From NCBI GenBank assembly GCA_017854855.1, contig JAFMGZ010000024.1:1-50641 (forward strand): 50,641 bases of DNA, in the 5' to 3' direction. The first letter of the stretch is position 1; every line of letters starts with the position of its first letter. The notes under the pieces are model-generated. The model searched no databases and had not been told where the DNA came from. It saw only the letters and a list, made by a program, of their open reading frames with translations. A program made the position numbers and the translations under genes. This DNA comes from Sulfitobacter sp. (GTDB taxonomy: Bacteria > Pseudomonadota > Alphaproteobacteria > Rhodobacterales > Rhodobacteraceae). This document shows positions 8,138-16,371 of this stretch, piece by piece.

Positions 8138-8848
8138 TCAAACCCCGCGCTTGTTTCCCCAAAGCAGGACGTGCAACTGCGGCAAGACCCGCGGCGCGAA
8201 CCAGCTGTCGCTGATGGTCTTGTCCACTAGCCACAACAGTTTGTCCGCCAACAGCTGCGGGTCGACCGCGATATCCGGATCGACCTCAAGGTTGCCGGGC
8301 TGCAGATAGAGCGGCAGATCAGGATATCTATCCGCCGCGGCCCGCGCCCAGCCATAATCTGTGTCGTCAAAGATCACGATTTTCATCACGATGCTGCCCG
8401 CACCCTTGGCCGCTGCCAGACAGGCATCAAAGGCGTCCCAATCGACAGTTTCACTGCTTGACGGGGGCTTGGGGCTTAGAACCAAAGTATCCAGCGCACC
8501 AAACCAAGGTTTCGCAATCGACCCTTGGGTTTCGCAGGCAAAGCGGTAGCCTGCGGCCTGGCCAAGCGCGATGAGTTGCGTGAAATCCTGGATCGCAGGG
8601 TTCCCGCCGGACAAGGATACGGTCAGCGGCCGGCCATTGGACAGGCGCTGTACCTCTGCCCAGACTGCATCCGTGGACATCGCAGCCCAGGTGTGGCGAA
8701 AGGCGCTGTCCACCGCATGCAGGCTGTCACACCAGGCACAGCGGTAATCGCATCCGCCGGTGCGGACGAAAACAGTGGGCTCGCCGATCAGCGCGCCTTC
8801 GCCCTGGATCGTGGGGCCGAAAATTTCCGCGATGCGCAATTGGCTCAT
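8138..8848 (-). CDS. queE: 7-carboxy-7-deazaguanine synthase QueE (radical SAM)
   Basis: QueE is a radical SAM enzyme that contracts 6-carboxytetrahydropterin to 7-carboxy-7-deazaguanine. The 236-aa product begins [18 protein letters not shown], and binds its 4Fe-4S cluster by Cys33, Cys37 and Cys40 in [10 protein letters not shown]. The SAM-binding SLSGGNPA follows. The start at 8848 was chosen over 8866 because it gives the family N terminus and forms an ATGA overlap with the queD stop, implying coupled translation. It is the third gene of the preQ1-riboswitch operon. The identification is firm. Confidence 0.97.
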   Translation of the reverse strand: MSQLRIAEIFGPTIQGEGALIGEPTVFVRTGGCDYRCAWCDSLHAVDSAFRHTWAAMSTDAVWAEVQRLSNGRPLTVSLSGGNPAIQDFTQLIALGQAAGYRFACETQGSIAKPWFGALDTLVLSPKPPSSSETVDWDAFDACLAAAKGAGSIVMKIVIFDDTDYGWARAAADRYPDLPLYLQPGNLEVDPDIAVDPQLLADKLLWLVDKTISDSWFAPRVLPQLHVLLWGNKRGV

Positions 8849-9198
8849 GGCCGGTATTCCGCCCATGTCTTGGGCGTTTCACTGACCTTGACGGCGCTTG
8901 TCTCGGGCCAGCGGGCCTTGCACCAGTCATAAAAATGCCGCGCCATGTTTTCGCCGGTTGAGGCTTCTTGCATCACGTCGTTCAGATGGCGGTGGTCAAA
9001 GGTGTCGTCGATATAGATTTTCAGCGCCTTCAACTCTCCGTAGTCGCGCACGAAACCATCGGCATTCAGGGTCGCATAGGCGAGTTCAACAACCACAACG
9101 TAATTATGGCCGTGCAACCGGGCGCATTGGTGGTCCTCGGGCAGATGCGACAGTTGATGCGAGGCGGAAAAGTGGAATTCTTTTGTGATACGGTACAT
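8845..9198 (-). CDS. queD: 6-carboxytetrahydropterin synthase QueD
   Basis: QueD converts dihydroneopterin triphosphate to 6-carboxy-5,6,7,8-tetrahydropterin, the step feeding QueE. From the ATG at 9198 the protein is 117 aa, normal for the family. The zinc ligands His14 (SASHQL), His29 and His31 (LHGHNY) and the catalytic Cys25 are all present, as is the conserved YGELK and DHRHLND. The ATG overlaps the queC stop by one base (TGATG). A 12-residue in-frame upstream extension would run into queC and lacks a ribosome site. Confidence 0.96.
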   Translation of the reverse strand: MYRITKEFHFSASHQLSHLPEDHQCARLHGHNYVVVVELAYATLNADGFVRDYGELKALKIYIDDTFDHRHLNDVMQEASTGENMARHFYDWCKARWPETSAVKVSETPKTWAEYRP

Positions 9199-9899
9199 CA
9201 GCCACGGTCCTTTCGTGCAATTGCAGCGACCCAAAAATCGGGATCTTCGTAGGTCGTGGGGTCAGCAATCTGTGCCAGATGAAAGGCCTCGCGCCGCTCC
9301 ACGCAGGTGCCGCAGCGCCCGCAGTGCTGCGCGCCGCCTTTGTAGCAGGACCATGTCTGCGCAAACGGCGTGTTGTGGCGCGCCCCTTCGGTGACGATGT
9401 CGGCCTTGCTGCGGTGCACGAACGGCGTGTAGAGCGACACATTCGCATAGCCGTCCAACGCCGCCTTTTGCATGGCCTCGAAGGCTTGGGTAAAGGCAGG
9501 GCGGCAGTCGGGATAGATGAAATGATCGCCCCCGTGGACTGCTGTGGCAACGGCCTGATCATCGTTCGCGGCGGCCACGCCAAAGGCCACCGCCAGCATG
9601 ATGGCATTGCGGTTCGGCACCACGGTGATGCGCATGCTTTCTTCGGCGTAATGCCCGTCAGGCACGTCAATATCATCGGTCAGCGCCGACCCGGTCAGGG
9701 CCGCGCCAATGCCGCGCATGTCGATTATGTCATGGGGAACTTGCAGACGTTGGGCGCAAAGGGCCGCATAATCCAGTTCCTTGCGGTGACGCTGTCCGTA
9801 ATCAAAGGACACAAGGCGGGTGAGCTGCTGTTCCTGGGCAACCATATGCGCAAGTGAAACAGAATCGAGCCCGCCGGAGCAGATGACGATGGTCTTCAT
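9198..9899 (-). CDS. queC: 7-cyano-7-deazaguanine synthase QueC
   Basis: QueC uses ATP and ammonia to turn 7-carboxy-7-deazaguanine into preQ0. The 233-aa product has the PP-loop SGGLDS at residues 8-13, the FDYGQRHRKEL segment, and the C-terminal zinc site WSCYK...HCGRCGTC with four cysteines. It is the first gene of queC-queD-queE-queF. Its ribosome binding site (AAGGG at 9907-9911, minus strand) is the 3' end of a preQ1-I aptamer, seven bases before the ATG, so translation of queC is expected to fall when preQ1 is abundant. There is no gene in front of it in the operon. Confidence 0.97.
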   Translation of the reverse strand: MKTIVICSGGLDSVSLAHMVAQEQQLTRLVSFDYGQRHRKELDYAALCAQRLQVPHDIIDMRGIGAALTGSALTDDIDVPDGHYAEESMRITVVPNRNAIMLAVAFGVAAANDDQAVATAVHGGDHFIYPDCRPAFTQAFEAMQKAALDGYANVSLYTPFVHRSKADIVTEGARHNTPFAQTWSCYKGGAQHCGRCGTCVERREAFHLAQIADPTTYEDPDFWVAAIARKDRG

Positions 9900-9906
9900 T
9901 TTTTAA

Positions 9907-9941
9907 CCCTTGTTTTGTTATCCGGGTAGGCTGCGACCGGA
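9907..9941 (-). promoter_or_regulatory. preQ1-I riboswitch (type II loop), translational
   Basis: On the minus strand, a 5-bp P1 stem (TCCGG at 9941-9937 with CCGGA at 9925-9921) encloses the loop TCGCAGCCTAC. It is followed by the A-rich tail TAACAAAACAAGGG (9920-9907). Loop start TCGCAG and the tail match the well-studied Thermoanaerobacter tengcongensis preQ1-I aptamer as I remember it, including the tail's GGG, which forms the pseudoknot P2 and is also the queC Shine-Dalgarno. Only seven bases separate it from the ATG. Ligand binding should hide the ribosome site of queC and, by coupling, lower QueD and QueE. Confidence 0.9.
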
Positions 9942-10082
9942 GCCTGCTCCTCTAAAACGGTTTTCATTCGGTGCCAAGTGCAGACTGTCTCTGCTGGGCG
10001 AAATCCGGCGTTTGAGGGCGAAATCGCTAATTTTCGGCAGGTTCAGGGCATCAACGGCGGGCGGGCGAAACCGGTCCGGCCC

Positions 10083-11213
10083 TTACAGAATTGCCACAGG
10101 GGTCACCTGAAAATCGCGGTTGAGATAGATCAACCCCTCAGCCGTCCTTGGCCAGCTTCCCGCACCCATTGGGTCGCGCAGCACAGCTGCTGGGATAGAT
10201 GTCGCTCTGGCCAGCGCCTTTTCGGGCGGGTCCCCCACGCAGCGCACCATCACTCTGATCGCCTGCGCCATGTCCAGATCGGCACCGGCCAGCGTGCCGT
10301 CAGGCAGGGTCAGACGCCCCTTCGCACGGTGGATAGTTCTGCCATTGAGGGTGAATTGGGTGATCTGCGCACCCGCACAGGCCATGGCATCGGTGACCAG
10401 AAAAATCTCGCCTGGGCCATGTTTGGCTGCCAGTGCGGCACGGATGGTGGCAGGGTGGACATGAATGCCGTCGGCGATCAGTCCGGCGTATGTCTTGGGC
10501 GAGGCCAGCGTCGCCCCCACCAGACCCGGTGCGCGGCTGCCAAGCTGGCTCATGGCGTTGAAAAGATGTGTCGTGCCGCGCGCGCCCGCATCAAAGGAAC
10601 GCATCGCCGTGTCGTAATCGGCGTCACTATGGCCAAGGAATACGATAACGCCGGCATCGTTCAGGGTGGTGATCTGCTGCGGGGTGACGGCTTCGGGCGC
10701 AAGAGTGACCATCAGATTGGGCAATTGATCCGAGGCCCTGCAGAGTTGATCCAGATCTTGGGGTGTCATGGGCCGGATCAATGCAGGGTCATGCGCCCCT
10801 TTGCGCGATTGCGCCAGATGCGGCCCTTCAAGGTGCAGGCCCAGAACACCTGGCAGTCCGCGGGCCACAGCCTGCGTTGCGGCGGCGATCGCAGCTGTGG
10901 TTGTGTGAATGCTGTCGGTGATCAAGGTGGGCAAGAAGGCATGGGTGCCAAGGCCAGACAATGCGGCGGACATCGCTGCCAGCGTTTCAACGGTGGGGGC
11001 CGTGTTGAACATGACACCGCCGCCGCCGTTGACCTGAAGATCGACAAAACCGGGCATGATCGTGCCGCCTGCATGTCTGATCTGTTTGCAGTCTGCGGGC
11101 AAATCTGCGGGCCGCACAATCGTCGCCCGCGTCTGAGAGATGAGCACAGCGTGATCTGAAATCAGGCGTTTTCCATCGAATATCTGTGCGCCGACAAGCG
11201 CACGATGGGGCAT
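10083..11213 (-). CDS. nagA: N-acetylglucosamine-6-phosphate deacetylase NagA
   Basis: NagA hydrolyses GlcNAc-6-phosphate to glucosamine-6-phosphate and acetate in amino-sugar and cell-wall recycling. The 376-aa amidohydrolase shows PGFVDLQVNGGGG, the metal/substrate motif HLEGPHL, GHSDADYD, THLFNAM and the catalytic Asp in VTDAMACAG. Size is normal. Its ATG overlaps the stop of the upstream sugar kinase by one base (TAATG), so the pair is translationally coupled. The kinase would supply its substrate. A 183-nt gap containing the preQ1 riboswitch separates it from queC downstream. Confidence 0.96.
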   Translation of the reverse strand: MPHRALVGAQIFDGKRLISDHAVLISQTRATIVRPADLPADCKQIRHAGGTIMPGFVDLQVNGGGGVMFNTAPTVETLAAMSAALSGLGTHAFLPTLITDSIHTTTAAIAAATQAVARGLPGVLGLHLEGPHLAQSRKGAHDPALIRPMTPQDLDQLCRASDQLPNLMVTLAPEAVTPQQITTLNDAGVIVFLGHSDADYDTAMRSFDAGARGTTHLFNAMSQLGSRAPGLVGATLASPKTYAGLIADGIHVHPATIRAALAAKHGPGEIFLVTDAMACAGAQITQFTLNGRTIHRAKGRLTLPDGTLAGADLDMAQAIRVMVRCVGDPPEKALARATSIPAAVLRDPMGAGSWPRTAEGLIYLNRDFQVTPVAIL

Positions 11214-12109
11214 TACCGGGCCTCTTTGGCGGCCTGTCTGGCGGCCTGTGCTGCCATGGCAAAGGCACCATCCAGCGCGCTGCCGCGAGGCGAGAGCAGA
11301 TTGCGGGTCATGGCGGCGGGCAAATAGGGGGCATAATGCGGACCGACCCCGCCTGCCAGGGACAACAGGTCGCCGTCGGTAAAACCAAGCGTATTCAGCC
11401 CTCGAATGAGATAATCCGCCCCTTCCGCCATCAGCGCCAGACCCAGCACATCGCCGTCCTTGGCCGCGGTGATCACGTCACGGGCGAGCACTGCGAAATC
11501 ACCGGGTGCGGCCTGCGCGCTGAAGTGAAGGGTCGGTACCAGCCCGCCCTTGCTGTCCAGCGCCCTGCGGCTGAGATCGCTATGACTGGTCATGCCATCA
11601 TGGGCCAGAACAGCTTCTTCCAGCAGGCGGCGACCCAACCAGGCACCTGATGCCTGATCCGACAATTCAAACCCCCAGCCCCCAATGGTGCGCATCGCCA
11701 AGCCCGTCTGCCGCGCAACGATGGTGCCTGTGCCCAAGGCGATGACAAAGCCGTCTGTTTCGCCCAGCACACCCCTGACTGATGTCGCGCGGTCGCCTGT
11801 AACCGCAGAGCGGCCATAGGGCAGAACGGCCTGAACGGCCGCCATTTCAACTTCGGAATGGGCTCCGGCGACACCCAGATGTGCGGTGATCCTGTCGCGG
11901 GGGACCCCGGCCAATCCGGCCTCGGCCAAGGCCAGGTCTATGGCCCCCGTCAGATGAGACACCGCGCCGTCAAAATCACTATGGACGTTGCCCGGCCCCC
12001 CGGTGGCTGTTGCAAGCATACCGGATTCAAGGGTGCCTGCCGCCGCCCGGCATCCGGTTCCGCCACCATCTGCGGCTACGATCACTGTTTGGTCTGTCAG
12101 CTTCATCAT
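11213..12109 (-). CDS. N-acetylglucosamine/glucosamine kinase, BadF/BadG/BcrA ATPase family
   Basis: The 298-aa product belongs to the ASKHA ATPases of the BadF/BadG/BcrA/BcrD type used as amino-sugar kinases. It has the phosphate-1 loop ADGGGTGCRAA near residue 14, a second phosphate loop IALGTGTIVAR, the GGWGFELSD segment, and an adenosine loop LAGGVG near the C terminus. Coupling to nagA suggests it phosphorylates GlcNAc or glucosamine taken up or recycled from murein; which of the two cannot be read. An alternative start three bases downstream (second Met) is equally possible. Confidence 0.88.
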   Translation of the reverse strand: MMKLTDQTVIVAADGGGTGCRAAAGTLESGMLATATGGPGNVHSDFDGAVSHLTGAIDLALAEAGLAGVPRDRITAHLGVAGAHSEVEMAAVQAVLPYGRSAVTGDRATSVRGVLGETDGFVIALGTGTIVARQTGLAMRTIGGWGFELSDQASGAWLGRRLLEEAVLAHDGMTSHSDLSRRALDSKGGLVPTLHFSAQAAPGDFAVLARDVITAAKDGDVLGLALMAEGADYLIRGLNTLGFTDGDLLSLAGGVGPHYAPYLPAAMTRNLLSPRGSALDGAFAMAAQAARQAAKEAR

Positions 12110-12203
12110 TTCTCTATAAGATAGCCAAAGGCATGATGCACAGTAGGATAATCAGCTTTTTGTCACTCAATGCGTGGGGCCTGTGACCAAATCGCCATCA
12201 GGC

Positions 12204-12731
12204 CTACAGCGATGCTGCCGCACGGCTGGCCTGATCATATTGACCCGACATGGCCCGAAGCCCTGCTGCGATTTCACGCAAGTCATCGCCGTTGGTATCC
12301 ATGCGGCTGAGCCCGTCCAGAAAACAGGACTTTCGCACCGCCCGGTAGGTTTCGCAGAGTTCCGCGCCGGTCTTTGACGTCTTGTAGAACACTTCTTTGC
12401 CGCGCTTTTCAGCCTCAAGCAGACCTGATTTCAACAATTTGCGCAGCGCATAGTTGACCGTGTGGGTGTCTTCTATGTTGAGCAAGAAGCAAATGTCGGT
12501 CAGACGCTTTTCCCGGCCGCGATGGTTGGTGTTATGCAGCACCAGGATCTCAAGTGGGGTCAGGTCGGCATTGCCGGCCGCCGCCATGCAGCGTGACATC
12601 CAGCGGCTGAAGGAGTTGAAGGCAATGATCATGCCGTATTCGAGTTCGGATGCCTCCCAGCCGTCGCCTTCGGCGAGATGTCGTGAGGAAACGATCCGGC
12701 GTTCAGGTAGTGATTTTGATCTTCCAGTCAT
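12204..12731 (-). CDS. MarR-type winged-helix transcriptional regulator
   Basis: This 175-aa protein has a central winged helix: a helix LTPLEILVLHNT, a recognition region RLTDICFLLNIEDTHTVNYALRKL (residues about 77-100, quoted in parts: RLTDICFLLN and THTVNYALRK), and a wing EAEKRGKEVFYKTSK. N- and C-terminal helices would form the dimer. The ligand is unknown. It lies 94 nt upstream of the amino-sugar kinase in the same orientation, so it may control nagA and the kinase or only itself. It belongs to the MarR-like group seen in Rhodobacterales with unusually long N-terminal arms. Identification as a regulator is good; target is inference. Confidence 0.85.
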   Translation of the reverse strand: MTGRSKSLPERRIVSSRHLAEGDGWEASELEYGMIIAFNSFSRWMSRCMAAAGNADLTPLEILVLHNTNHRGREKRLTDICFLLNIEDTHTVNYALRKLLKSGLLEAEKRGKEVFYKTSKTGAELCETYRAVRKSCFLDGLSRMDTNGDDLREIAAGLRAMSGQYDQASRAAASL

Positions 12732-13030
12732 GGCGGTTCCTCCAAGTTTCTACCGACAAACGCTAGCGATTTGCAGACGTTTTACAAGCGTTCAGATCGT
12801 TTCAGACTGTCAGATGGCCAAAAGTGTTGGGTGAGAGGGCGCTGACGCGGTCCGGTCTTTCCGGATGTTGCCTTATGTGTTCACTCAAGATTTTCATGAT
12901 TTATGCAGGTATGTGATCAAAATGATCAAATTCTGGCCGGTTCCGTACGCCAGCGCATATTTTTCTTCACAGATGGGCATGGGTTTGTTAGCGTGCGATC
13001 AATAATAATTTGAGGCAGGCAGAACGAGCA
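12732..13030. promoter_or_regulatory. Divergent promoter region between the MarR gene and the Hint gene
   Basis: These 299 nt separate two divergent genes and should hold both promoters. Near the MarR start is the palindrome CGCTAGCG (12762-12769 area) and the repeated words GACGTTTTACAAGCGTTC / GATCGTTTCAGACTG. In the middle there are two GATCA boxes, TGTGATCA at 12912-12919 and TGATCA eleven bases on. An A/T-rich stretch (AATAATAATT at 13001-13010) precedes the Hint gene. No promoter can be placed with confidence and there is no ORF. Confidence 0.4.
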
Positions 13031-14107
13031 ATGAAAACGGGCTTTAAAGGCACGTTTGTCATAAGCTGGTCGCAAACAGAACTTGACGGTCTAGAGGCCG
13101 CACCGATGCAATCGCTCAAGGCAGGTGCTGCTTGGGCGTGGCGCGGCGATGCCATCCGGGTGGATGGTCCAAGTGATGTATTGCGACTTGATCAGGCAGA
13201 CGGGGCAGAAAATCTTCGTAAACGCGCATCGCGCATGGTGCACCGCCTCGTTGGTGCCGCGCTTGAGAAAGAGCCGCGTGTTCTGTCCCAGATCAGCAAG
13301 GACGCATTAGACGCCACGCCGTTGATGGACAACAGTTTCGTGGTCACCGATGGGGCCAAGAGTTTTACGGTTACCTTGATCGAGGTGGGCGGCGGCAGCC
13401 AGCCCTTGCTGATGTTTCTCAATGAACTGCCCCCCAGAGATTGCGACCTGTGGGTTGTTCATCACACCCTGAATGCGGCACCCCATGAAACCAATGCCGA
13501 AGGCCGGGGTGGTGTCATCTGCTTCACGCCTGGAACCCGCATCATGACCCCGAAGGGGGAAATGTTGATCGACAGTCTGCGCGAAGGGGATTTGGTGCAG
13601 ACCAAGGACAATGGCCCACAGCCGGTCCGCTGGATCGGCAGCAGGCGGATGACGGGCGCGCGGCTGTTTGCGATGCCCAAGCTGCGCCCCGTGCGCATCG
13701 CCCCCGGATTGTTCGGCAATGGCGTGCCGGACGAAGAATTGGTCGTTTCGCCAGAGCACCGTATCGTGGTCAAAGGGGCGGCGGCCCGAGAATTGTTCAA
13801 TACCTCCGAAGTGCTGGTGGCAGCCAAGGACCTGATCAACGGCTTGACCGTCACAGTCGACCTGAAGATGCGCGAAGTGACTTATGTGCATCTGCTGTTC
13901 GACCATCATCAGGTGATCTGGGCCAACAGCGTCGAGACCGAAAGTTTCCACCCCGCGTCCGCATCGCTCAAGACGTTGGATGAAGAGGACCGGATGCGGC
14001 TGTTGCAACAGCACCCGGAACTGGAGGATGACCCGCATCTTTATGGCAACTTCGCCCGCCGCAACCTGTCCACTTCCGAGGCCGCTATTCTGAACCACGT
14101 CGCCTGA
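13031..14107 (+). CDS. Hedgehog/intein (Hint) domain-containing protein
   Basis: From ATG 13031 the product is 358 aa. The N-terminal half has no recognised domain. The C-terminal half (from about residue 164) is a Hint_2 domain that starts with the splice-type cysteine in ICFTPGTRIMTP. It continues through EMLIDSLREGDLV, ELVVSPEHRIVV with the block-B-like His, and ends LFDHHQVIWANSVETESFHPAS. Rhodobacterales have many such proteins, often secreted or linked to type I secretion, but self-splicing has not generally been shown. A TTG seven codons earlier (13010) is a possible but weaker start; GAGG at 13012-13015 could serve ATG 13031. The gene stands alone, with a long hairpin immediately after its stop. 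Confidence 0.85.
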   Translation: MKTGFKGTFVISWSQTELDGLEAAPMQSLKAGAAWAWRGDAIRVDGPSDVLRLDQADGAENLRKRASRMVHRLVGAALEKEPRVLSQISKDALDATPLMDNSFVVTDGAKSFTVTLIEVGGGSQPLLMFLNELPPRDCDLWVVHHTLNAAPHETNAEGRGGVICFTPGTRIMTPKGEMLIDSLREGDLVQTKDNGPQPVRWIGSRRMTGARLFAMPKLRPVRIAPGLFGNGVPDEELVVSPEHRIVVKGAAARELFNTSEVLVAAKDLINGLTVTVDLKMREVTYVHLLFDHHQVIWANSVETESFHPASASLKTLDEEDRMRLLQQHPELEDDPHLYGNFARRNLSTSEAAILNHVA

Positions 14108-14110
14108 CGG

Positions 14111-14158
14111 GTGTCCCCAAAACGCACCTCGGCAGATGCGGGTGCATTTTGGGGACAC
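14111..14158. terminator. Long hairpin between convergent genes (likely bidirectional terminator)
   Basis: Arms 14111-14128 and 14141-14158 pair over 18 positions with one mismatch around a 12-nt loop. The outer part is GTGTCCCCAAAA / TTTTGGGGACAC. It lies between the stops of the Hint gene (plus) and the TlpA-like gene (minus). There is no external T run, but the stem itself contains AAAA/TTTT, so it can read as a terminator in both directions. Confidence 0.65.
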
Positions 14159-14211
14159 TTGGGCAGAGACAGTCACCGCCCGCACGCGGCGGGATGCGAC
14201 GAACCAGCGGC

Positions 14212-14781
14212 CTAGCTGTCGCTGCGGCTCTCGATCAGTGCCTTGATGATGGCCTTTGCGCTGTCACTATCCCATTTGGCGTCCCCGCGCAGGCGCGCGA
14301 TCTCTTGGCCTTCGGGGTCGATCAGGACGGTGATGGGCAGGCCGAAAACCCCCATCTGGCTGGCCAATGCCTGCTTGGGGTCCTGATGGCGGGGCAGACT
14401 GTCTACCCCGGCCTCTTCAAAGAATTTGACGATGCCTTGTGGTGAATTCCTGCCCGTGGCGATGGTCAGTACTTCGAAATCATCACCGCCGAATTCCTTT
14501 TGCAAGGTGTTCAGCTGCGGCATTTCCTTGCGACAGGGTGCGCACCAGGTGGCCCAGAAATTCACCAAGAGATATTTACCCCTGTAATCAGCAAGGGTTG
14601 CTGTGCCGGCATCATCTGCCAGAAAGAACGCGGCGTCTGACGTCGCTTCCGGTGTCTCGTGAACGATCAGTTTTTTCATATCGCCGTCACGAAGCGACAG
14701 AATGTCGGCACCTGCTGCCATTGCAGTGTTTGCACCCGCCAAAAGGGCCGTATACACGAGGCCGAACATTAATTTTCTCAT
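14212..14781 (-). CDS. TlpA-like thiol:disulfide oxidoreductase
   Basis: The 189-aa product has a signal peptide ([20 protein letters not shown], cleaved near AMAAG) and a periplasmic thioredoxin/AhpC-TSA-like fold. The active site is WCAPC in [16 protein letters not shown] (residues about 79-94) and the cis-Pro is in [11 protein letters not shown]. TlpA-like proteins reduce periplasmic thiols, for instance during cytochrome c or oxidase assembly. The frame remains open to 15069 but that part is antisense to argH; the ATG at 14781 has the strong site GGAGGG four bases upstream. It is divergent from argH with only 22 nt between the two start codons. Confidence 0.92.
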   Translation of the reverse strand: MRKLMFGLVYTALLAGANTAMAAGADILSLRDGDMKKLIVHETPEATSDAAFFLADDAGTATLADYRGKYLLVNFWATWCAPCRKEMPQLNTLQKEFGGDDFEVLTIATGRNSPQGIVKFFEEAGVDSLPRHQDPKQALASQMGVFGLPITVLIDPEGQEIARLRGDAKWDSDSAKAIIKALIESRSDS

Positions 14782-14785
14782 CTGT

Positions 14786-14796
14786 CCCTCCGAGGG
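14786..14796. promoter_or_regulatory. Palindromic Shine-Dalgarno shared by tlpA-like gene and argH
   Basis: CCCTC-C-GAGGG reads as GAGGG on the plus strand, seven bases before the argH ATG (14804), and as GGAGGG on the minus strand, four bases before the ATG at 14781. The same 11 bp therefore act as ribosome binding site for two divergent genes. With 22 nt between the start codons, each promoter must lie inside the other gene's coding region. Confidence 0.75.
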
Positions 14797-14803
14797 TTGT
14801 AAC

Positions 14804-16195
14804 ATGACCGATAACACGTCCAACAAAATGTGGGGCGGCCGCTTTGCCGCTGGTCCCGATGCCATCATGGAGGCAATTAACGCCTCCATCAGCTTTGACA
14901 AGCGTATGGCGGCGCAGGATATCGCAGGCTCGCGCGCCCATGCCGCGATGTTGGCCGCAACTGGTATCATCCGTGATAGTGATGCGGAGGCGATACGGGA
15001 AGGCTTGCTCACGATCTTGTCAGAGATCGAGGGCGGAAAGTTTGAATATTCCGCAGCTCTTGAGGACATTCACATGAATGTGGAGGCGCGTCTGAAGGAG
15101 GTGATCGGAGAACCTGCAGGGCGTCTGCACACGGGGCGCAGCCGGAATGATCAGGTTGCCACGGATTTCAAACTCTGGGTGCGCGATCAGTTCGATGCAT
15201 TCGAAGGCGGGCTGATTGCGCTGATCCATGCATTGCTGGGCCAAGCAGAGGCGGGGGCAGATTGGGTCATGCCGGGTTTCACCCATTTGCAGACGGCACA
15301 GCCGGTCACATGGGGCCATCATATGATGGCCTATGTCGAGATGTTCGGCCGTGACCTGAGCCGCGTGCGCGATGCACGCGCGCGGATGAATGAAAGCCCC
15401 CTGGGGGCGGCGGCCCTAGCTGGGACCTCTTTTCCAATTGACCGCGACATGACGGCGCAGGCGCTGGGCTTTGACCGGCCAGCGGCAAATTCGCTGGATG
15501 CGGTCAGCGACCGTGATTTCGCACTGGAGTTCCTGAGCACCGCCAGCATCAGCGCCATGCACCTGAGCCGTTTTGCAGAAGAACTGGTGATCTGGTCCTC
15601 AGCGCAGTTTCGTTTCGTGGCGCTGTCGGACCGGTTTTCGACCGGATCCTCCATTATGCCGCAAAAGAAAAACCCGGATGCAGCAGAGCTGATCCGCGCC
15701 AAGGTGGGCCGCATCTTTGGGGCGAATACCGCTTTGATGATGGTGATGAAGGGCCTGCCGCTGGCCTATTCCAAGGACATGCAGGAAGATAAGGAACAAG
15801 TGTTCGATGCGGCCGACAATCTGATGCTGGCGCTGGCGGCGATGGAGGGCATGGTGCGCGATATGACCGCGCAGCGTGACAATCTGGCAGCGGCGGCGGG
15901 CAGCGGCTTTTCCACCGCGACCGACCTGGCCGACTGGCTGGTCCGGGTGCTGGGCCTGCCGTTTCGCGATGCCCATCACATCACGGGATCACTGGTCGGG
16001 ATGGCGGAAAAACAGGGCTGTGATCTGCCCGATCTGACGCTGACGCAGATGCAATCGGTACATGGTGATATCACTGAGGATGTTTTTGGCGTGCTGGGCG
16101 TGGAAAATTCCGTGAACTCGCGTATGTCTTATGGGGGAACCGCACCCGCACAGGTGCGCGCGCAGATCAAACGCTGGAAGGGCATTTTGGCATGA
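14804..16195 (+). CDS. argH: Argininosuccinate lyase ArgH
   Basis: ArgH splits argininosuccinate into arginine and fumarate, the last step of arginine synthesis. The 463-aa product carries the fumarase/aspartase superfamily signature [12 protein letters not shown], the substrate-binding [13 protein letters not shown], and [10 protein letters not shown]. The open frame extends to 14702 but overlaps the divergent tlpA-like gene; ATG 14804 gives the family N terminus (SNKMWGGRF). Its stop overlaps the next small lipoprotein gene by 4 nt. It heads a plus-strand run that reaches lysA and the DUF4175 gene. Confidence 0.98.
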   Translation: MTDNTSNKMWGGRFAAGPDAIMEAINASISFDKRMAAQDIAGSRAHAAMLAATGIIRDSDAEAIREGLLTILSEIEGGKFEYSAALEDIHMNVEARLKEVIGEPAGRLHTGRSRNDQVATDFKLWVRDQFDAFEGGLIALIHALLGQAEAGADWVMPGFTHLQTAQPVTWGHHMMAYVEMFGRDLSRVRDARARMNESPLGAAALAGTSFPIDRDMTAQALGFDRPAANSLDAVSDRDFALEFLSTASISAMHLSRFAEELVIWSSAQFRFVALSDRFSTGSSIMPQKKNPDAAELIRAKVGRIFGANTALMMVMKGLPLAYSKDMQEDKEQVFDAADNLMLALAAMEGMVRDMTAQRDNLAAAAGSGFSTATDLADWLVRVLGLPFRDAHHITGSLVGMAEKQGCDLPDLTLTQMQSVHGDITEDVFGVLGVENSVNSRMSYGGTAPAQVRAQIKRWKGILA

Positions 16196-16371
16196 GATGG
16201 ATTTTGGCACTGCTGACGGCTGCGGCGGTTTCGGGATGCGGGGCGGATGGCGACCCTGTCCAGCCCACGCGCAATGCCACCATCACCCTGACCGAAGCAG
16301 GGCTTTCCACGAAAACGCAGGTGGGCCTTGCAAAAGGCCCGCTGTCGGTTTCGCTGGGGCTGGGCCTTTGA
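16192..16371 (+). CDS. Tiny lipoprotein downstream of argH (59 aa)
   Basis: An ATG at 16192 overlaps the argH stop (ATGA). The 59-aa product starts with the signal [19 protein letters not shown], whose lipobox is VSGC with Cys at residue 16. The mature part is about 44 residues, hydrophilic, ending in the repeated-looking [11 protein letters not shown]. Coupling to argH and the clean lipobox make it a likely real gene. Small lipoproteins at this location are, from memory, a Rhodobacterales feature. No function can be given. Confidence 0.7.
   Translation: MRWILALLTAAAVSGCGADGDPVQPTRNATITLTEAGLSTKTQVGLAKGPLSVSLGLGL

Noticed and set aside
9978..11159. 393-codon frame antisense to nagA
   Set aside because: Composition is that of a shadow frame and it covers the riboswitch region; nagA motifs are clear on the other strand.
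11463..11475. GGTGATCACG inside the amino-sugar kinase gene
   Set aside because: It keeps the GTGATCAC core but lacks the outer T/A and a partner site, and is plain coding DNA.
12912..12930. TGTGATCA and TGATCA upstream of the Hint gene as a further TCA-type operator
   Set aside because: Only 8 of 10 bases fit one site, the second is TGATCA only, and the distance is not 20-21 bp.
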